Position numbers and translations under genes: made by a program
Assembly (NCBI GenBank): GCA_037447605.1
Contig: CM074815.1
Location: forward strand, 2,327,051 to 2,357,522
Direction of reading: 5' to 3'
Origin: Zygnema circumcarinatum
Taxonomy: Eukaryota; Streptophyta; Zygnematophyceae; Zygnematales; Zygnemataceae
DNA length: 30,472 nucleotides
Notes under the pieces: generated by a model
The model's input: the letters and a program-made list of their open reading frames with translations, nothing else
The model's database searches: none
What the model was told of the DNA's origin: nothing
Part shown: positions 1 through 13,304 of the stretch, one piece after another
Layout: the number at the start of each line of letters is the position of its first letter
How positions within the stretch are numbered: position 1 is the stretch's first letter

Positions 1-42
<42 letters not shown>
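1..42. repeat. poly-A tract at window edge
   Basis: A run of 42 A opens the window. It lies inside an intron or exon-proximal part of the AMBRA1-like gene whose 3' exons follow. Nothing else can be read from it. Confidence 0.9.
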
Positions 43-45
<3 letters not shown>

Positions 46-211
46 ATTTTTACCCTATTTGTACCCCATTTGTACCCTTTCAAAGCAGAAACGGGGAACT
101 TCCTGCTGGACATCGCTTCCTCTGTTCCCTCTCGCGAGTTTTTTGCGCCCCCCTTTCTTTTTTTTTTTTTTTTTTTTTGGGTGCTAAAATGGGGTACCGG
201 GACGTGGGCAG

Positions 212-2402
212 GTTCGGAAAGGTTTTGGCATCGCGGGCTGTGAGAGCAGCGCACTGCCTCACCTCCATACAGGTAATTCGGACCATAGAATCGTTCAGTT
301 ACAGTTTCAGTTGCAGTACTTGTGTCATGTTAAAATCTTTGCGCCCTAAGGTTCTTGGGTCTTAAAAACTGTAAGCTTGTAGGGGTTTCGGATATTGAAC
401 CTTTTAGGGTTATCGGACTTTTGGGCTGTAGCCATTCTGAGTTTCACATTTTTTTTTCGAGGTTTGGAGTCCTGGGAATTTAGAATTGTAGGCTCTTGGG
501 TTTTGTGGTTTTTGTTGGGTTTTGTTTTGTTTTGTTTTGGGTTTCTTGATGCGTCAATTTGCACTCTTAAGTGTTTTTTTTGTGTTGTGTCCTAATCGCA
601 GTTCTCCCCCTCCTCCGCGCACATCCTTTTGGCGTACGGACGGCGCCACGGGTCACTCCTGCGGTCCCTCGTGGCGGATGGGACCACCATCATCCCCATC
701 TACACCATCCTCGAGGTGGGGGGCAAACCCTAAACCCTAAACCCTAAACCCTAATCCTCACGCTCAAGAACCCTAAAAATGTTAGAAACCCTAAGAAATC
801 TAAAAAAGCTACAGACCTTAAGAACTCTAAGAACCCTAAAAAATCTACGAGCCCTGAGAACTCTAAGAACCCTGAAGATGTTAGGAAGCCTAAGAACCCT
901 ACGACTTTTACAAACCCTAAGGACCCTATTAACCCGAAAAAACCTAGAAACCCTAAGAACTCTAATAACCCTACGAACCCTAAGAACTCTACGAACCCTA
1001 AGAACTCTAAGAACTCTAAGAACCCTACGAACCCTATGAACCCTAAGGATTGTAAGAACTCGGAAAGTACTCAGCACTAAGGGCCCTAACGACCTTCATA
1101 ACCCTTAAAACATTTAATGCCCTATGAACCCTCAAAACCCTAAGAACCCTACTATGTAAACACAAGGGACCGCCCTTGAACCCGGACGATCCTGATCGTT
1201 GGTTAACTTTCTTAACTGATCTTTTTTTATTCAATTTAGCCGGCTTCTGTGCGTGTTTTTGAGGTAAGGGGGGCAAAATTGAGTGCAGATTTACCGGGTG
1301 GCGGATATGTCCCTGGTGAGAGTGCTGCCCAGCGCGGAGGATGAGGTGAGGAGAGAGAGACTCAGGCTGAGGGTGTAGGGTGTAGGGTGTAGGGTTTAGG
1401 GTGTAGGGTGTCTGGTGTATGGGGTAGGGGGGTAGGAGGGAGTAGGGGGGGTAGGGTGAAGGGGTGTAGGGGGGGGTAGGGTGAAGGGGTGTAGGGGGGG
1501 GTAGGGTGAAGGGGGAGGGTGTAAAAGGGTAGTGGGGGTAGGGGGGGTAGGGGGGGTAGGGGGGTAGGGTGTAAGGTTAGAGTTTATGCCTTGGGGTTTA
1601 GGGCTTTGAGTTTTGTACAGAGGGTAGTGGGATGAGGGTGAGGGGCGTAGGGGTAGCTAGCGGGTGGAAGGTTCCGGGTACTCGCGGGTTTAGGGTTTCG
1701 GTCTAAGAGTTAATGTTTAGAGTTCAGAGGTTTAGGATTGAGGGTTCAGAGTTGAGTGCTTTCAGGCTTTAGGACGTTAGGGTTTTGGGTTTTGGGTGTA
1801 GGGCTTGAGGATAGGGTTAGGGAATGGGGTTTGAGTGTTTTCGGTTTCGAGGGGTTTAGTGTTTGAAGATTTGAAGGTTTTAGGGCTTTAGGTTTTTTTG
1901 TCGTATTTCAAATTTTTGCTCTCTTCTTATTTTTATTTCAGGTGAACGTGGCCTGTTTTCATCCCAAGGTTGGGGGAGGCCTAGTTTACGGAACTAAGGT
2001 ACGCATAGATCCTCCGTTCAAAATCCGTCGCAAACTTTCTCCGAAATTCGATTCCGTTCTGCCGCCACCTAAAAATCTGAAAATGTCATTTGTTTACTTT
2101 CCAGCCCACCTGCACCGAAATTGAAAACCCGTTTCTAAATTTTCCCTAAAAAACTCGTCTCAGTTCAAAAGGGAAAATGGTAATATTCATTTTTTTTCCT
2201 ACTTCTCCATCTCCTTCTCCTTCTCCTTCTCCTTTATCTTTTTCTGTCTCCCCCCCACTTTTTTCTTTTTTCTTTTTTTTTTCCTGTTTTCCTTTACGGG
2301 CAGGAGGGAAAATTGAGAATTCTCCGACACGACCGGTCGGTCGAAGAGCCGACCGCGGGACGAGGCTTGGAGGACGAGCTGCTCGATGTACGGAATTCCT
2401 GA
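212..2402 (+). CDS. AMBRA1-like WD40 protein, C-terminal exons (5'-partial)
   Basis: These are the last exons of a gene that begins before the window. Exons by GT-AG sites and phase: 212-272, 602-715, 1289-1345, 1942-1998 and 2304-2402 (TGA at 2400). Joined, they read ...VLASRAVRAAHCLTSIQ, then LLAYGRRHGSLLRSLV, IPIYTILE, YRVADMSLVRVLPSAEDE, VNVACFHP, GGGLVYGTK and EGKLRIL, ending 25 residues later. I recognise this order as the conserved C-terminal block of plant transducin/WD40 proteins related to AMBRA1, an autophagy and cullin-RING ligase substrate adaptor; the identification is from memory of the family. An exon at 89-137 (frame ending SSVPSR, splitting a Glu codon with 212) may precede, but its donor is weak. 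Two exons are exactly 57 nt. All introns after 602 are phase 0. Confidence 0.82.
725..1150. repeat. interstitial telomere-like repeat (CCCTAAA orientation)
   Basis: About four perfect Arabidopsis-type CCCTAAA units (725-754) start ten bases after the donor site of intron 602-715/1289. They decay into some 400 bp of variants such as CCCTAAGAA and CCCTACGAA. The tract is intronic, so it is not a chromosome end. The long ORFs on both strands here are repeat artefacts rich in Leu/Arg/Thr. Confidence 0.85.
1369..1900. repeat. G-rich telomere-like repeat (GGGTTTA orientation)
   Basis: Tandem GGGTGTA units (1371-1410) run into G-rich (GTAGGGGGG) repeats to about 1580. Scattered GGGTTTAGGG variants follow to about 1900. 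It fills the next intron (1346-1941) and is complementary to the C-rich array in the previous intron. Runs of four or more G are potential G-quadruplex formers. Confidence 0.8.
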
Positions 2403-3480
2403 ACCCTAGTTTGCAATTTTTTTTTAATTGGCTCTAAAACCCTAAAAGCTGCTGGCTAAACATCCGGCTGAACCCTAATTCCACCTTTTCCTTTTATATA
2501 TCTCTATTTTGTTGTTTCTGATTTTTTTTGGGTGGGGCCTATTTCGTTTTGTCGTATATGTGCAGGCGGAGATCCCTGAAACCGCGAGGTGGTGGTGATC
2601 CATTTCAGTTTCATTTTCAGTTTAACGGAACGGTGAAGGGAACATTAGCACGGACCGTTGAACTATCTACACGTGTATATGTTGAGAGGGGGGGCCTTCA
2701 GCCGCGCTTTAATTTCATTCATTTCAAAAAAAAAAAAAAATCAAAATCATGATGCAATTTTCCTTTGTAGGGAGGAGGAAGGGAACGTTTTCATGTATTC
2801 TGTAGAACAGTACTGCACCCATTCTTTTCAGTTACGATTCAGTTTCAGTTTTCAGTTTACGAACTTTTTGACTTGAGGGGCGCATACAAGTGCACCCCAT
2901 CAACAAAGTCAACGTAGTCAAACCAAGTCAATCAAGTCAAGTATTATAGTCAACTCGGTAGATTTATGACGAGTACTATTTTTTTGGGAGAGGGTAAAAC
3001 TCTAAAGAGTAGAATGCAGCACGAGACAGATAAAAGGTAAATCATTTTTTGTTTCCTGGTTACGGGCAGTTGTACTCTAAGCAGAATTTTTTTCCGAGGC
3101 GCTCCAGAGACTGCCTGACTTTGGAGACTGCTTTTGGTGCTGTCCCTGGATGGCTGGAAATGTTTCTGACCAAAAAAAAAAAAATTCAATTTGGCATTGA
3201 AATCATTCTATCCTGTAAGGGTTAACCTTCGTTCCACGAAGCCATGTTTTGGGATAAGTTTAAAATATGGGAAAGTTCATAGGTAAAGAAATTGGAAGTA
3301 CAATCGAAAGTTCCCTCCAGGCGAACCTTTGTGACAGTTCCAGTCTTAGTTTTATTTTTAATGTAGTTATCGTTTCAGTTTCAGTTTTATTCCTTGTACG
3401 TTTTCATTTGATAGTTGGACATCCTTTCCGTCCTTTGGAACAACAAATTCGTGAGAGCTCCAGGGTCCGTGCCTAAACTT
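2403..3480. other. 3' flank of AMBRA1-like gene, no gene seen
   Basis: AT-rich DNA after the stop codon. Telo-box-like AAACCCTAA motifs occur around 2436 and 2472. The motif CAGTTT recurs (2606-2625, 2825-2860, 3372-3388). A cluster of AAGTCAA repeats lies at 2905-2940. No open frame here has splice sites or family motifs that I can support. Confidence 0.5.
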
Positions 3481-3673
3481 GGAGTGACCAATGATAGACT
3501 GCCACGTGTGATCCTTGACAAGCCATGAGTCGCCATATAGCTGTGGAATGCATGAGAACCAGACTCTAGGCGAGATTCTTGTTGTGGAAACATGCATGGT
3601 CCATGGTTCAGTCATTGTCTTGTTCCACTATGTGACGACTAATGCTGCTCTCGACTCACACACGACATGGGTC

Positions 3674-3714
3674 ATGCATGACATGACATGCCATGCCATG
3701 TCATGCCATGTGGA
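3674..3714. repeat. ATGMC pentamer microsatellite
   Basis: About eight consecutive 5-bp units of ATGAC/ATGCC/ATGTC form a CATG-rich, partly palindromic tract. Neighbouring DNA (3480-3950) shows no recognisable gene. Confidence 0.7.
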
Positions 3715-3955
3715 TGGCCAACCTGCCATCCCTAGAGCCCAAGAACAGGGGCGGGAACAGGACAGGGCACCAAATCAGATGAAAGAAAACCTCCATTGAA
3801 GAAGAAGTTGCAAGCATTGATCTTACCATGGCGATGTCATGAATGGTACATCGACAACATGGAGAACCACGAGGAGCCGGTCACAACGGACCTAAGGACA
3901 AACGAAAGGGGCCATTTAGGTTCCGATAGAGAGAAAGGACTGGTATTGTTTCTCA

Positions 3956-4305
3956 CGCATGGTGATGGCATGAAATGTGCATGTTCAACAACAACATGGG
4001 GAGCCAACACAAGGGCGAAGACCGACGCCGCCTCTCCATTGCGTCCGGTACCGACAGTGGCGTCCGACGTGGTCCTACGTGGCAGCCACTTCACTAGCTG
4101 AGTCCGATGAAATGTGCGGGCGGGAATGTAAAACGCGCCACGTGGGTAAAAACTCGCGCTGAATAATCAGCGCTCGCCACGTGGACGCCACGTGGTCACG
4201 GCCAATCCGTTGCGAGCTGCGACCTCGAGGGGCGGTCACGGCGGGTCGACGCTTGCCTGCCACGTGGCGTTTAGTCTGGACATCTTTCCAAAGTCGCATG
4301 CTTGA
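3956..4305. repeat. G-box-rich repeat, copy upstream of esterase 1
   Basis: This 350-bp segment is clearly homologous to 21983-22520. Shared blocks include GTGGCGTCCGACGTGGTCC, ACGTGGCAGCCACTTCA, GAGCTGCGACCT and CGGCGGGTCGACGC. The other copy carries an extra inserted element. The segment lies upstream of the first esterase unit and upstream of the inferred third unit, so it appears to be part of the array's repeat unit. Confidence 0.8.
4136..4270. promoter_or_regulatory. cluster of four CCACGTGG-type G-boxes
   Basis: Perfect CACGTG cores occur at about 4139, 4178, 4188 and 4260, each preceded by GC. In plants the G-box is bound by bZIP and bHLH factors, and CACGTGG is an ABRE core. Two of the four are kept in the paralogous segment (22396 and 22470). 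They lie about 1.6 kb upstream of the esterase start, so a role in its regulation is only a possibility. Confidence 0.4.
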
Positions 4306-4336
4306 TTGAGAGAGAGCCTCGTGTGTGAGTAACATG

Positions 4337-4386
4337 TTGACGATGATGATGATGATCATCAGGATGATGGTGAGGATGATGATGGT
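4337..4386. repeat. GAT/ATG trinucleotide microsatellite
   Basis: An imperfect GAT repeat with an internal inversion (GATGATCATC). The Met-rich frames across it are artefacts. Confidence 0.7.
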
Positions 4387-4595
4387 GCATTGGGACATCC
4401 ACTTTCACCATGAAACTTTACACCCTATTCAGATGCGGGCATGTCCATGTGTCCATGTGCTTTCTCATGTTGTAGATGTTGTCGAGCATAACCCCTGCCA
4501 TGACGTACTAGATTCATTTGTGCGCATAGCGACCCATAAAATGGGGATGTTAAGTAATAAAAGCCAGAACTAGCGACTTTTGAACGTGCGCGTAC

Positions 4596-4757
4596 CTCTC
4601 CCCGCCGCCACATCGGCACAGTGCACGAACTGGTTCGTGTGAATGCGCAAATCCGTACAGTGGCTCCAGAGAGCACTCACAACCGTTCGATCAAAATCAT
4701 CGGCGGCCACGATGCGCTCCGCGCAATTTGGAACACGCTTCACGATCGGGATTGCTC
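4596..4757 (-). other. orphan exon-like segment, unknown product
   Basis: On the minus strand a 162-nt open segment is bounded by a good acceptor (CTACCAG before 4757) and a good donor (GAGAG|GTACGC at 4596). It encodes a protein-like sequence, including AIPIVKRVPNCAERIVAADD and then TDLRIHTNQFVHCADVAAGRG in part. I do not recognise the family. No matching partner exons are visible nearby, and the segment is absent from the paralogous upstream region of the third unit. It may be a gene fragment moved by a transposon, an exon of an unrecognised minus-strand gene, or chance. Confidence 0.3.
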
Positions 4758-4944
4758 CTGGTAGGTCCACATACGCTCCCAGCGCGCCACGTGTCCACCA
4801 ATGCGTCGAATACCATGCGACGTTCGTACGACGTCACTGCGCCTTTCTGCGACGTTCGTGCGATCACCGTCAAAATGACTCAAATCGGGAAACGGAGCGG
4901 GACGAACATGTAAGCGGCGACGGGGAGTTTTAAGAAACAAAAAC

Positions 4945-5290
4945 GGCGTGTTCACACATTCAAAAACCAAAATCCCCCAAAAACGCACACACGATTTTTG
5001 ACCGGACGCCCCCAAACCAACATGTACGGACAGTCTTCACCAGCCAAACAAAAACCACCGCAAAAGATTTCCACCAATCAGCGTCTCGCAGCCTCCCCAA
5101 ATAATTCCAAAATTACCGTACGCCAAATCGAAAGCGACTACACGACCGAGCAGTGATCAGCCCGCGTCGTTTGCGGTCCGTCCACACGCCTCGCTCGCGA
5201 CCATTCATAGGGGAGCCGCTCGCAGCTAGCGTTTTCCACTCACTCGCTCGCCGCTCGCTCCCCCTCCCACTCCCTCCCATTCCCCCCTGC
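4945..5290 (+). promoter_or_regulatory. promoter/5' region of esterase 1
   Basis: This stretch matches the region upstream of esterase 2 (16296-16560). The best conserved block is at 5150-5177, containing CAGTGATCAGCCCGCGTC, nearly identical at 16418-16440. A CCAAT-type motif (ACCAATCAGCG at 5074) also has a counterpart (ACTAATCAGCA at 16351). No clear TATA box is seen. Relative to units 2 and 3, about 1 kb is missing between the CCGGACG block and the CCAAT block, so this promoter has a different upstream context. Confidence 0.55.
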
Positions 5291-5299
5291 CTTCTCCCT

Positions 5300-5660
5300 C
5301 GCTCTCCCTACCTCCCCCTCTCCCTCTCCCTCTCCCTCTCCCTCTCCTCTCCCTCTCCTCTCCCTCTCCCTCTCCCTCTCCCTCTCCCTCTCCCTCTCCC
5401 TCTCCCTCTCTCCCTCTCCCTCTCCCTCTCCCTCTCCTCTCTCCTCTCCCTCTCCCTCTCCCTCTCCTCTCCCTCTCCCTCTCCCTCTCCCTCTCCCTCT
5501 CCCTCTCCCTCTCCCTCTCCCTCTCCCTCTCCCTCTCCCTCTCCCTCTCCCTCTCCTCTCCTCTCCTCTCCCTCTCCCTCTCCCTCTCCCTCTCCCTCTC
5601 CCTCTCCCTCTCCCTCTCCCTCTCCCTCTCCCTCTCCCTCTCCTTCTCTCCCTCTACCTC
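5300..5660. repeat. (CCCTCT)n microsatellite in the 5' region of esterase 1
   Basis: About 360 bp of almost pure pyrimidine, mostly CCCTCT hexamers with CTCCT slips, about 150 bp before the start codon. The corresponding tract of copy 2 (about 16555-16640) is much shorter and less regular. Long Pro/Leu/Ser and Arg/Glu ORFs through it are artefacts. Confidence 0.95.
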
Positions 5661-5809
5661 TCTCCCTCTCAATCCCTCTCCTTCTCCCGTTATCCCTCAC
5701 GAGCTCTCCCTCTCCCTCTTCCTCCCCCTCTTTCTCCACGCCTCCTTTTGTCGCTCCCCCTCTGTCCTGCGTCGCCATTCCTTTCAACCCTTTTTCGCCC
5801 AGGTGAGCC

Positions 5810-9311
<3,502 letters not shown>

Positions 9312-9469
9312 TTTGACTTGACTTCGCTTGACTTGGTTTGAACTGACTTGACCTTAATTCATATCCTAAGAATCTCCGCTCTGCTCTAAGTTGTTGTTGT
9401 AGAGCCCATATGTAGACATGGGCTGCATGGAGTGGTCCATGAGCGCACGCATAATCACTTGGAGCCGGC

Positions 9470-9606
9470 CAGGGGCGGATTCAGGGAGCTGGGCAGTGAG
9501 TTTCGGAATTGGATATTCGAGGAGGTATTGTGCTGTCAGTCTGCTTTTCAAAATCTGAGGGAGAGCTATGCCCTCTCTCAAATATTTTTCTTGGATCCGC
9601 CACATG
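9470..9606. mobile_element. hAT-like MITE (copy 1)
   Basis: The ends are imperfect inverted repeats: CAGGGGCGGATTCAGG on the left, and CATGTGGCGGATCCAAG when the right end is read on the minus strand. This CAGNGGCGGANCCAGG end type is common in plant hAT-derived MITEs. The flanking 8-mers are only partly alike (gagccggc / gcggccgc), so a target duplication is not proven. It has no coding capacity. The same element sits at 20400-20553, so it predates the array duplication. Confidence 0.45.
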
Positions 9607-10144
9607 GCGGCCGCATCCTTCTCTAGACGGCGATGTAGTGAACGGACTCGAGCGAGATCAGGAATTCCTCCCACATTCTTGTCGATTTTTTTCCATTTAG
9701 TACAATATGGTAGGTTTTAGAGCTGGAAATTCAGTTGTACATAGCCAAATTTCGTGGGGGTTCCTTCCGATGAAAAGTAGGTAGTTGAAGCCTTTTTGTA
9801 TTGTTGGGAGAGTGAGCGCCTCCGGGTTGCTCCCGAGAGCTTTGAAATGGCGAGTTCACTTCTTGAGAAATGCGACTTTCAAAAGTGTTACGTGTGAAGT
9901 ATCTCAGAATTCGTTTTACTATTTTTTCCATGGAAACACCTTTCGTGATTTTCTCTTTTTTTCAGTGTGTGTACTATGCGTGATATTCCAGGAGGCATAT
10001 TCGTATGTATGCCTCCCCCCCTCCTCCCCCTATCCCTTGTAAACGGTCTGAATTAATGAAGGTTTATTCTGCAAAGCTTTCTCCAAAGATTTTTCCGTGT
10101 GAGTGTCTCTTGCACGATTTCTTCCTCTACATCTTGTCGCTGAA

Positions 10145-10199
10145 ATGTCAGCTACAGATGAGAGGGCTGTAGCAGGTGTGCCTGCCGCCGCGGCAGAAG
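10145..10199 (+). other. conserved exon-like ORF MSATDE..., copy 1
   Basis: An ATG (10145) opens a frame reading MSATDERAVAGVPAAAAE, followed by a strong donor GAAG|GTGAGG. The same stretch in the second unit (21647-21701) reads MSATDEMVVAGVPAAAVE with the same donor and, there, an acceptor-like CTACAG before it. A second shared acceptor-like site (CCTGCAG, 10546) lies downstream. It could be the first exon of a small unrecognised gene or simply conserved 3'-flank DNA. Confidence 0.28.
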
Positions 10200-10836
10200 G
10201 TGAGGAAAGATCTGCAATAATTATCTTCTCGCCGCACCGCTACCACCTGCTCGCGCGTCTTTGCACAGCCTGCAGCTCCGCCTCCTGCGCTCCGTTGGCC
10301 GCGCCCGTCCTGCTCGTCGCCATGGCCGCCGCTTCGTAGCAATCGTCGCTCGCGTCTCCCATGGCCGCCGCCGGGTCCGCTCTGACATGCGTTTCCCGCA
10401 CTGCTGCTGCCGCCCAGAGTGGTTTCGCTTCTTGGCAATAAATTTCTTTTTGAGATTAAGTTTTTTTTTTTTGTCGGGGGGAGCGAGGGAGAGTTCCGAA
10501 TGAGGTTCAGAGAGCGGGAGAGGAAGAGTGACTGATCAGTCCTGCAGGCGTGCCGGCCATGGACTGTCTGCTGCTTCTGGTCCGTCAGCGGCCTCTGCGA
10601 ACACAAGCAACAGCAGCATGCAGCGCGGCCATGGCGGCCGGGTGCAGGCAGGCAGCGAGCGTGCAGTGGCGGGCCCAGAAAGCGACACGTGACAAGTGGT
10701 GCCAGGAGGCCCAGGACGGCCGTACCCGCTGTAGCGCCCAGAATCCTCCCCCGCTACAGCCCCAGCCCGGCGAGCGGCGCCTCTGGCATGTCGGTGCCCA
10801 CCGATCCGTACTATGCACCTTGAAATCGATACAGTA

Positions 10837-11369
10837 CAGTAGGGGGTCCTCATATTTACCGCCCTAAAGGAGTGCGTCCTCAAGAAATTCGCCCCGATTT
10901 TGCCGAAACCACCTTTTTGTACGGTAACTTCAAATTACCGTACTATTCGTACTGTTCGTACTGTTCGTACTAGCCGCACTACTGTAGCTGTACTAGCCGT
11001 TACGGGCTTACGCAAAATTCACCTAATCTCCCCGCACGTGCCGCCGTGAGAGAGAGAGAGGCGCTCGCTCTCCTCCCCTTCTTCTTGGCTTCGATACGAT
11101 ACGGTACGATACGGTACGGTACGATACGAAACTCTCCAATACTGTCCGGTACTATCCGTACTAGCCGTACGAGTTCTAGTAGCCGATACAACACGATACG
11201 GTACGATATGGTACGGTACGATATGGTACGGTACGATACGTACGGTCCAGCATGAACTCTAACATAATACCGCCCGTCTATTGGTAACACGAACCTTATA
11301 TATGCAAAATCAATATTTTCGCCTCATATTGGCCAAAACCAGGGTGGAAAATATGAGGACCCCCTACTG
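10837..11369. mobile_element. pogo/mariner-like non-autonomous element with TA target
   Basis: A 533-bp element flanked by TA on both sides. The ends are inverted repeats: left CAGTAGGGGGTCCTCATATTT, the exact complement of the right end at 11349-11369. CAGT...TA ends fit the Tc1/mariner (pogo/Tigger) type. The interior has CGTACTAGCC repeats and a GATACGGTACG microsatellite (11092-11240) but no transposase. A 5'-truncated relative with the same interior and right end lies at 23072-23453. Confidence 0.75.
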
Positions 11370-11704
11370 TACTGTACAGTGTTATAATACCGTATTTGGG
11401 CTGCGTTGGTGCGCCTAGGCGTAGCTTTCCGCTCTTAGCTTCGTTCTTTTGTGCTTACTTTGCGACCAGTCCCTCGTGGTTCCACATCATGCTTTTGTCC
11501 ATGTACATTTGATGGCCTCGCCATCGTGAGTTCAATGAAATTTTCTTCCTATTGTATATAATACTCAGGTGCTAGTGTTGAGATCCGTACAATCGTTTAC
11601 AGTCGTACGAAAATTTTGTACGGAATCATTGTACGGGACTATACGGACCGAGTCACACGTGGTGAGTGTTTAGCAAGTGACATGAATCCTTAGACCTTTT
11701 GCCC

Positions 11705-13304
11705 TGTTGGTGCAAGGGGCTCAGAGGGCAGACTTCAAGGAAGGGATAAATACATGCCCGGATGAAGCTCAAAACTTTCTTCATCTTCCACTTGGACCAC
11801 ATACCGCTTCCTCCACAAACTGCCTTCCATCCACCCCTTGCCAGGTGCGCACAGCGGAAAACTAAAAGCGACACCTACAAGAACACTTCAACTCCTCCAT
11901 GGTCTCGGCTCCTCAAGTCCACGCTCCTCCAATGATCTCCTCGTGTGGAGCAACACACCGCCCATACAATGGCTGCCTCCACTCATCCACCACGTCAATC
12001 CAACACGAGGACTCACATGACAAATGATGCAGTAATAAGGAGAAAGCCCACGGCCATAAAACTCCTTAAACTTCAAGAGTGTAATACAAGCTCTTTGAGG
12101 AAATCTACATAATCCCTTATGCTAGATTCTCCTCCTCACATGAGCGCTATCCTATTCTCTGATAGCCTACACCCCGACTGCAGTAGCCAAGCACTTACTG
12201 CCTCCATGAACTCCTCCTCTACCTCAACACATGAGGGACACATCATCTAACTTCTTCACTAAAGCTTAGCATGATGAGAGCTAGTTCTCACGACCTTCAT
12301 ACACAAGGCCGGACTCCTCTACGCCTCAACCTCTGCTTGCTCTTCCTAAACAACCAACGACAGAGCAGCATTACATTCAGAGAGAGTTGAGCTTGAGTTA
12401 GTGAGTTGAGTAGTGAGAGAGCCAAGCTTGCTCTCTCTTAAGCAACCATGGCGATGTGACGTGACACAATTGTCACGTCACGGCCGGCCCTTGCATTCCG
12501 CTGAGTGGGCGCACTCAGAATTAGCGACCAGCTAGTGCGCCTCGTAAACCTACGATGGCACCGACCTAGTTCTTGTCCATCCGTACAGTTCCGCCGCTTC
12601 GCCAGCCCTCCTTAGCGTTCTTCGCCCGCCGACCATTCTGCCGTACAATCGAGCCAGCAAACCCACTCCGCGAGTGGTCCACATGGCGCGTCTCGATTCG
12701 CCGCCGACATTCCCTTGTCGTTTCCGCGCCGCAACTTCTCCCTCCGCGTTTCGCGCTCGCGCCGCGACCAATTAGATTCGCTCGTCAGTACTCCGCGCAC
12801 TCGCGGCGCACTCAGCCGCTTTGCGCTCCGTACTCCGCACTCGCGCTGCGACCAATCAGCGCACTCCAAATATCTCACAAGTTCTCCACCGACATTGCCG
12901 AACCCTGCGTCACGTCACGCTCAGAGATGCGCCGCGTTTTGCGTGCTGTCGCGACCAATCATGTCGCTTCACGCAAATCCGCCTCCCGCGCTTCCAAATC
13001 TCCGCGTCCGCAAACTTCCGCGTCGTCCGTACAATTCGCGCGCCGTCCGTACGGCCGCGCTCCAATCCGTCCAAGCGCACTCCGCGCACCCCCTTTGGTT
13101 CGATCTAAGTCAAAGCCGCAAACCTACGACCCTAGACTATTCCTAGACCTGCCGTACCGCGCCCTAATGATACGGGCACCCCCCATGTTCGGTGACATGA
13201 CCGTTCATGCATGACATTGTCCCTATACCAGCACATTGATCTCCCGGACAACATTCATGCTAGGAACTAAGTACCAACACCTTGATGTACCTCATACATC
13301 AACA
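11705..13304 (-). mobile_element. solo copia LTR, reverse orientation, with 5-bp TSD
   Basis: The 1600-bp unit begins TGTTGG and ends CAACA, flanked on both sides by TGCCC (11700-11704 and 13305-13309), a 5-bp target duplication. Read on the minus strand it starts TGTTGATGTA and then GTGTTGGTACTTAGTTCCTAG, matching the start of the copia LTR at 24105. Further matches come in the same order: a GTGACGTGAC/GTCACGTCAC palindrome (12456-12481) and AAGGAGTTTTATGGCC (12040-12062). No internal region remains, as expected after LTR-LTR recombination. Three CGACCAAT boxes lie in its U3 part (12758-12961). ORFs inside it are not genes. Confidence 0.85.

Larger units (their letters stand above)
9312..10800. 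repeat. duplicated 3' block of esterase unit 1
   Basis: DNA after the stop codon matches the DNA after esterase 2 (20258-21960) over most of its length, including a TTGACTTGACTT cluster just after the stop, a hAT-like MITE and a short conserved exon-like ORF. Copy 2 differs by a reverse-strand solo LTR at 20904-21547, which replaces 9940-10045 of this copy. It probably includes the 3' UTR, but no clear poly-A signal can be assigned. 10200-10800 is GC-rich with no gene I can support. Confidence 0.8.

Noticed and set aside
751-1077. Leu/Arg/Thr-rich frames on both strands
   Set aside because: Products of the degenerate CCCTAAG repeat inside an intron.
725-1150. A chromosome end or telomere fusion
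   Set aside because: The tract is short, internal to an intron and flanked by conserved exons. The C-rich then G-rich order is not that of an end-to-end fusion.
2874-2950. A final exon of the AMBRA1-like gene reading GRIQVHPINKVN
   Set aside because: The exon at 2304-2402 fits the family (EGKLRIL after VYGTK), keeps phase 0 and has a better acceptor.
12573-13214. A 213-codon Arg/Ser-rich frame
   Set aside because: Lies in the GC-rich U3 part of a solo LTR, with no splice or family evidence and overlapping open frames in all phases.
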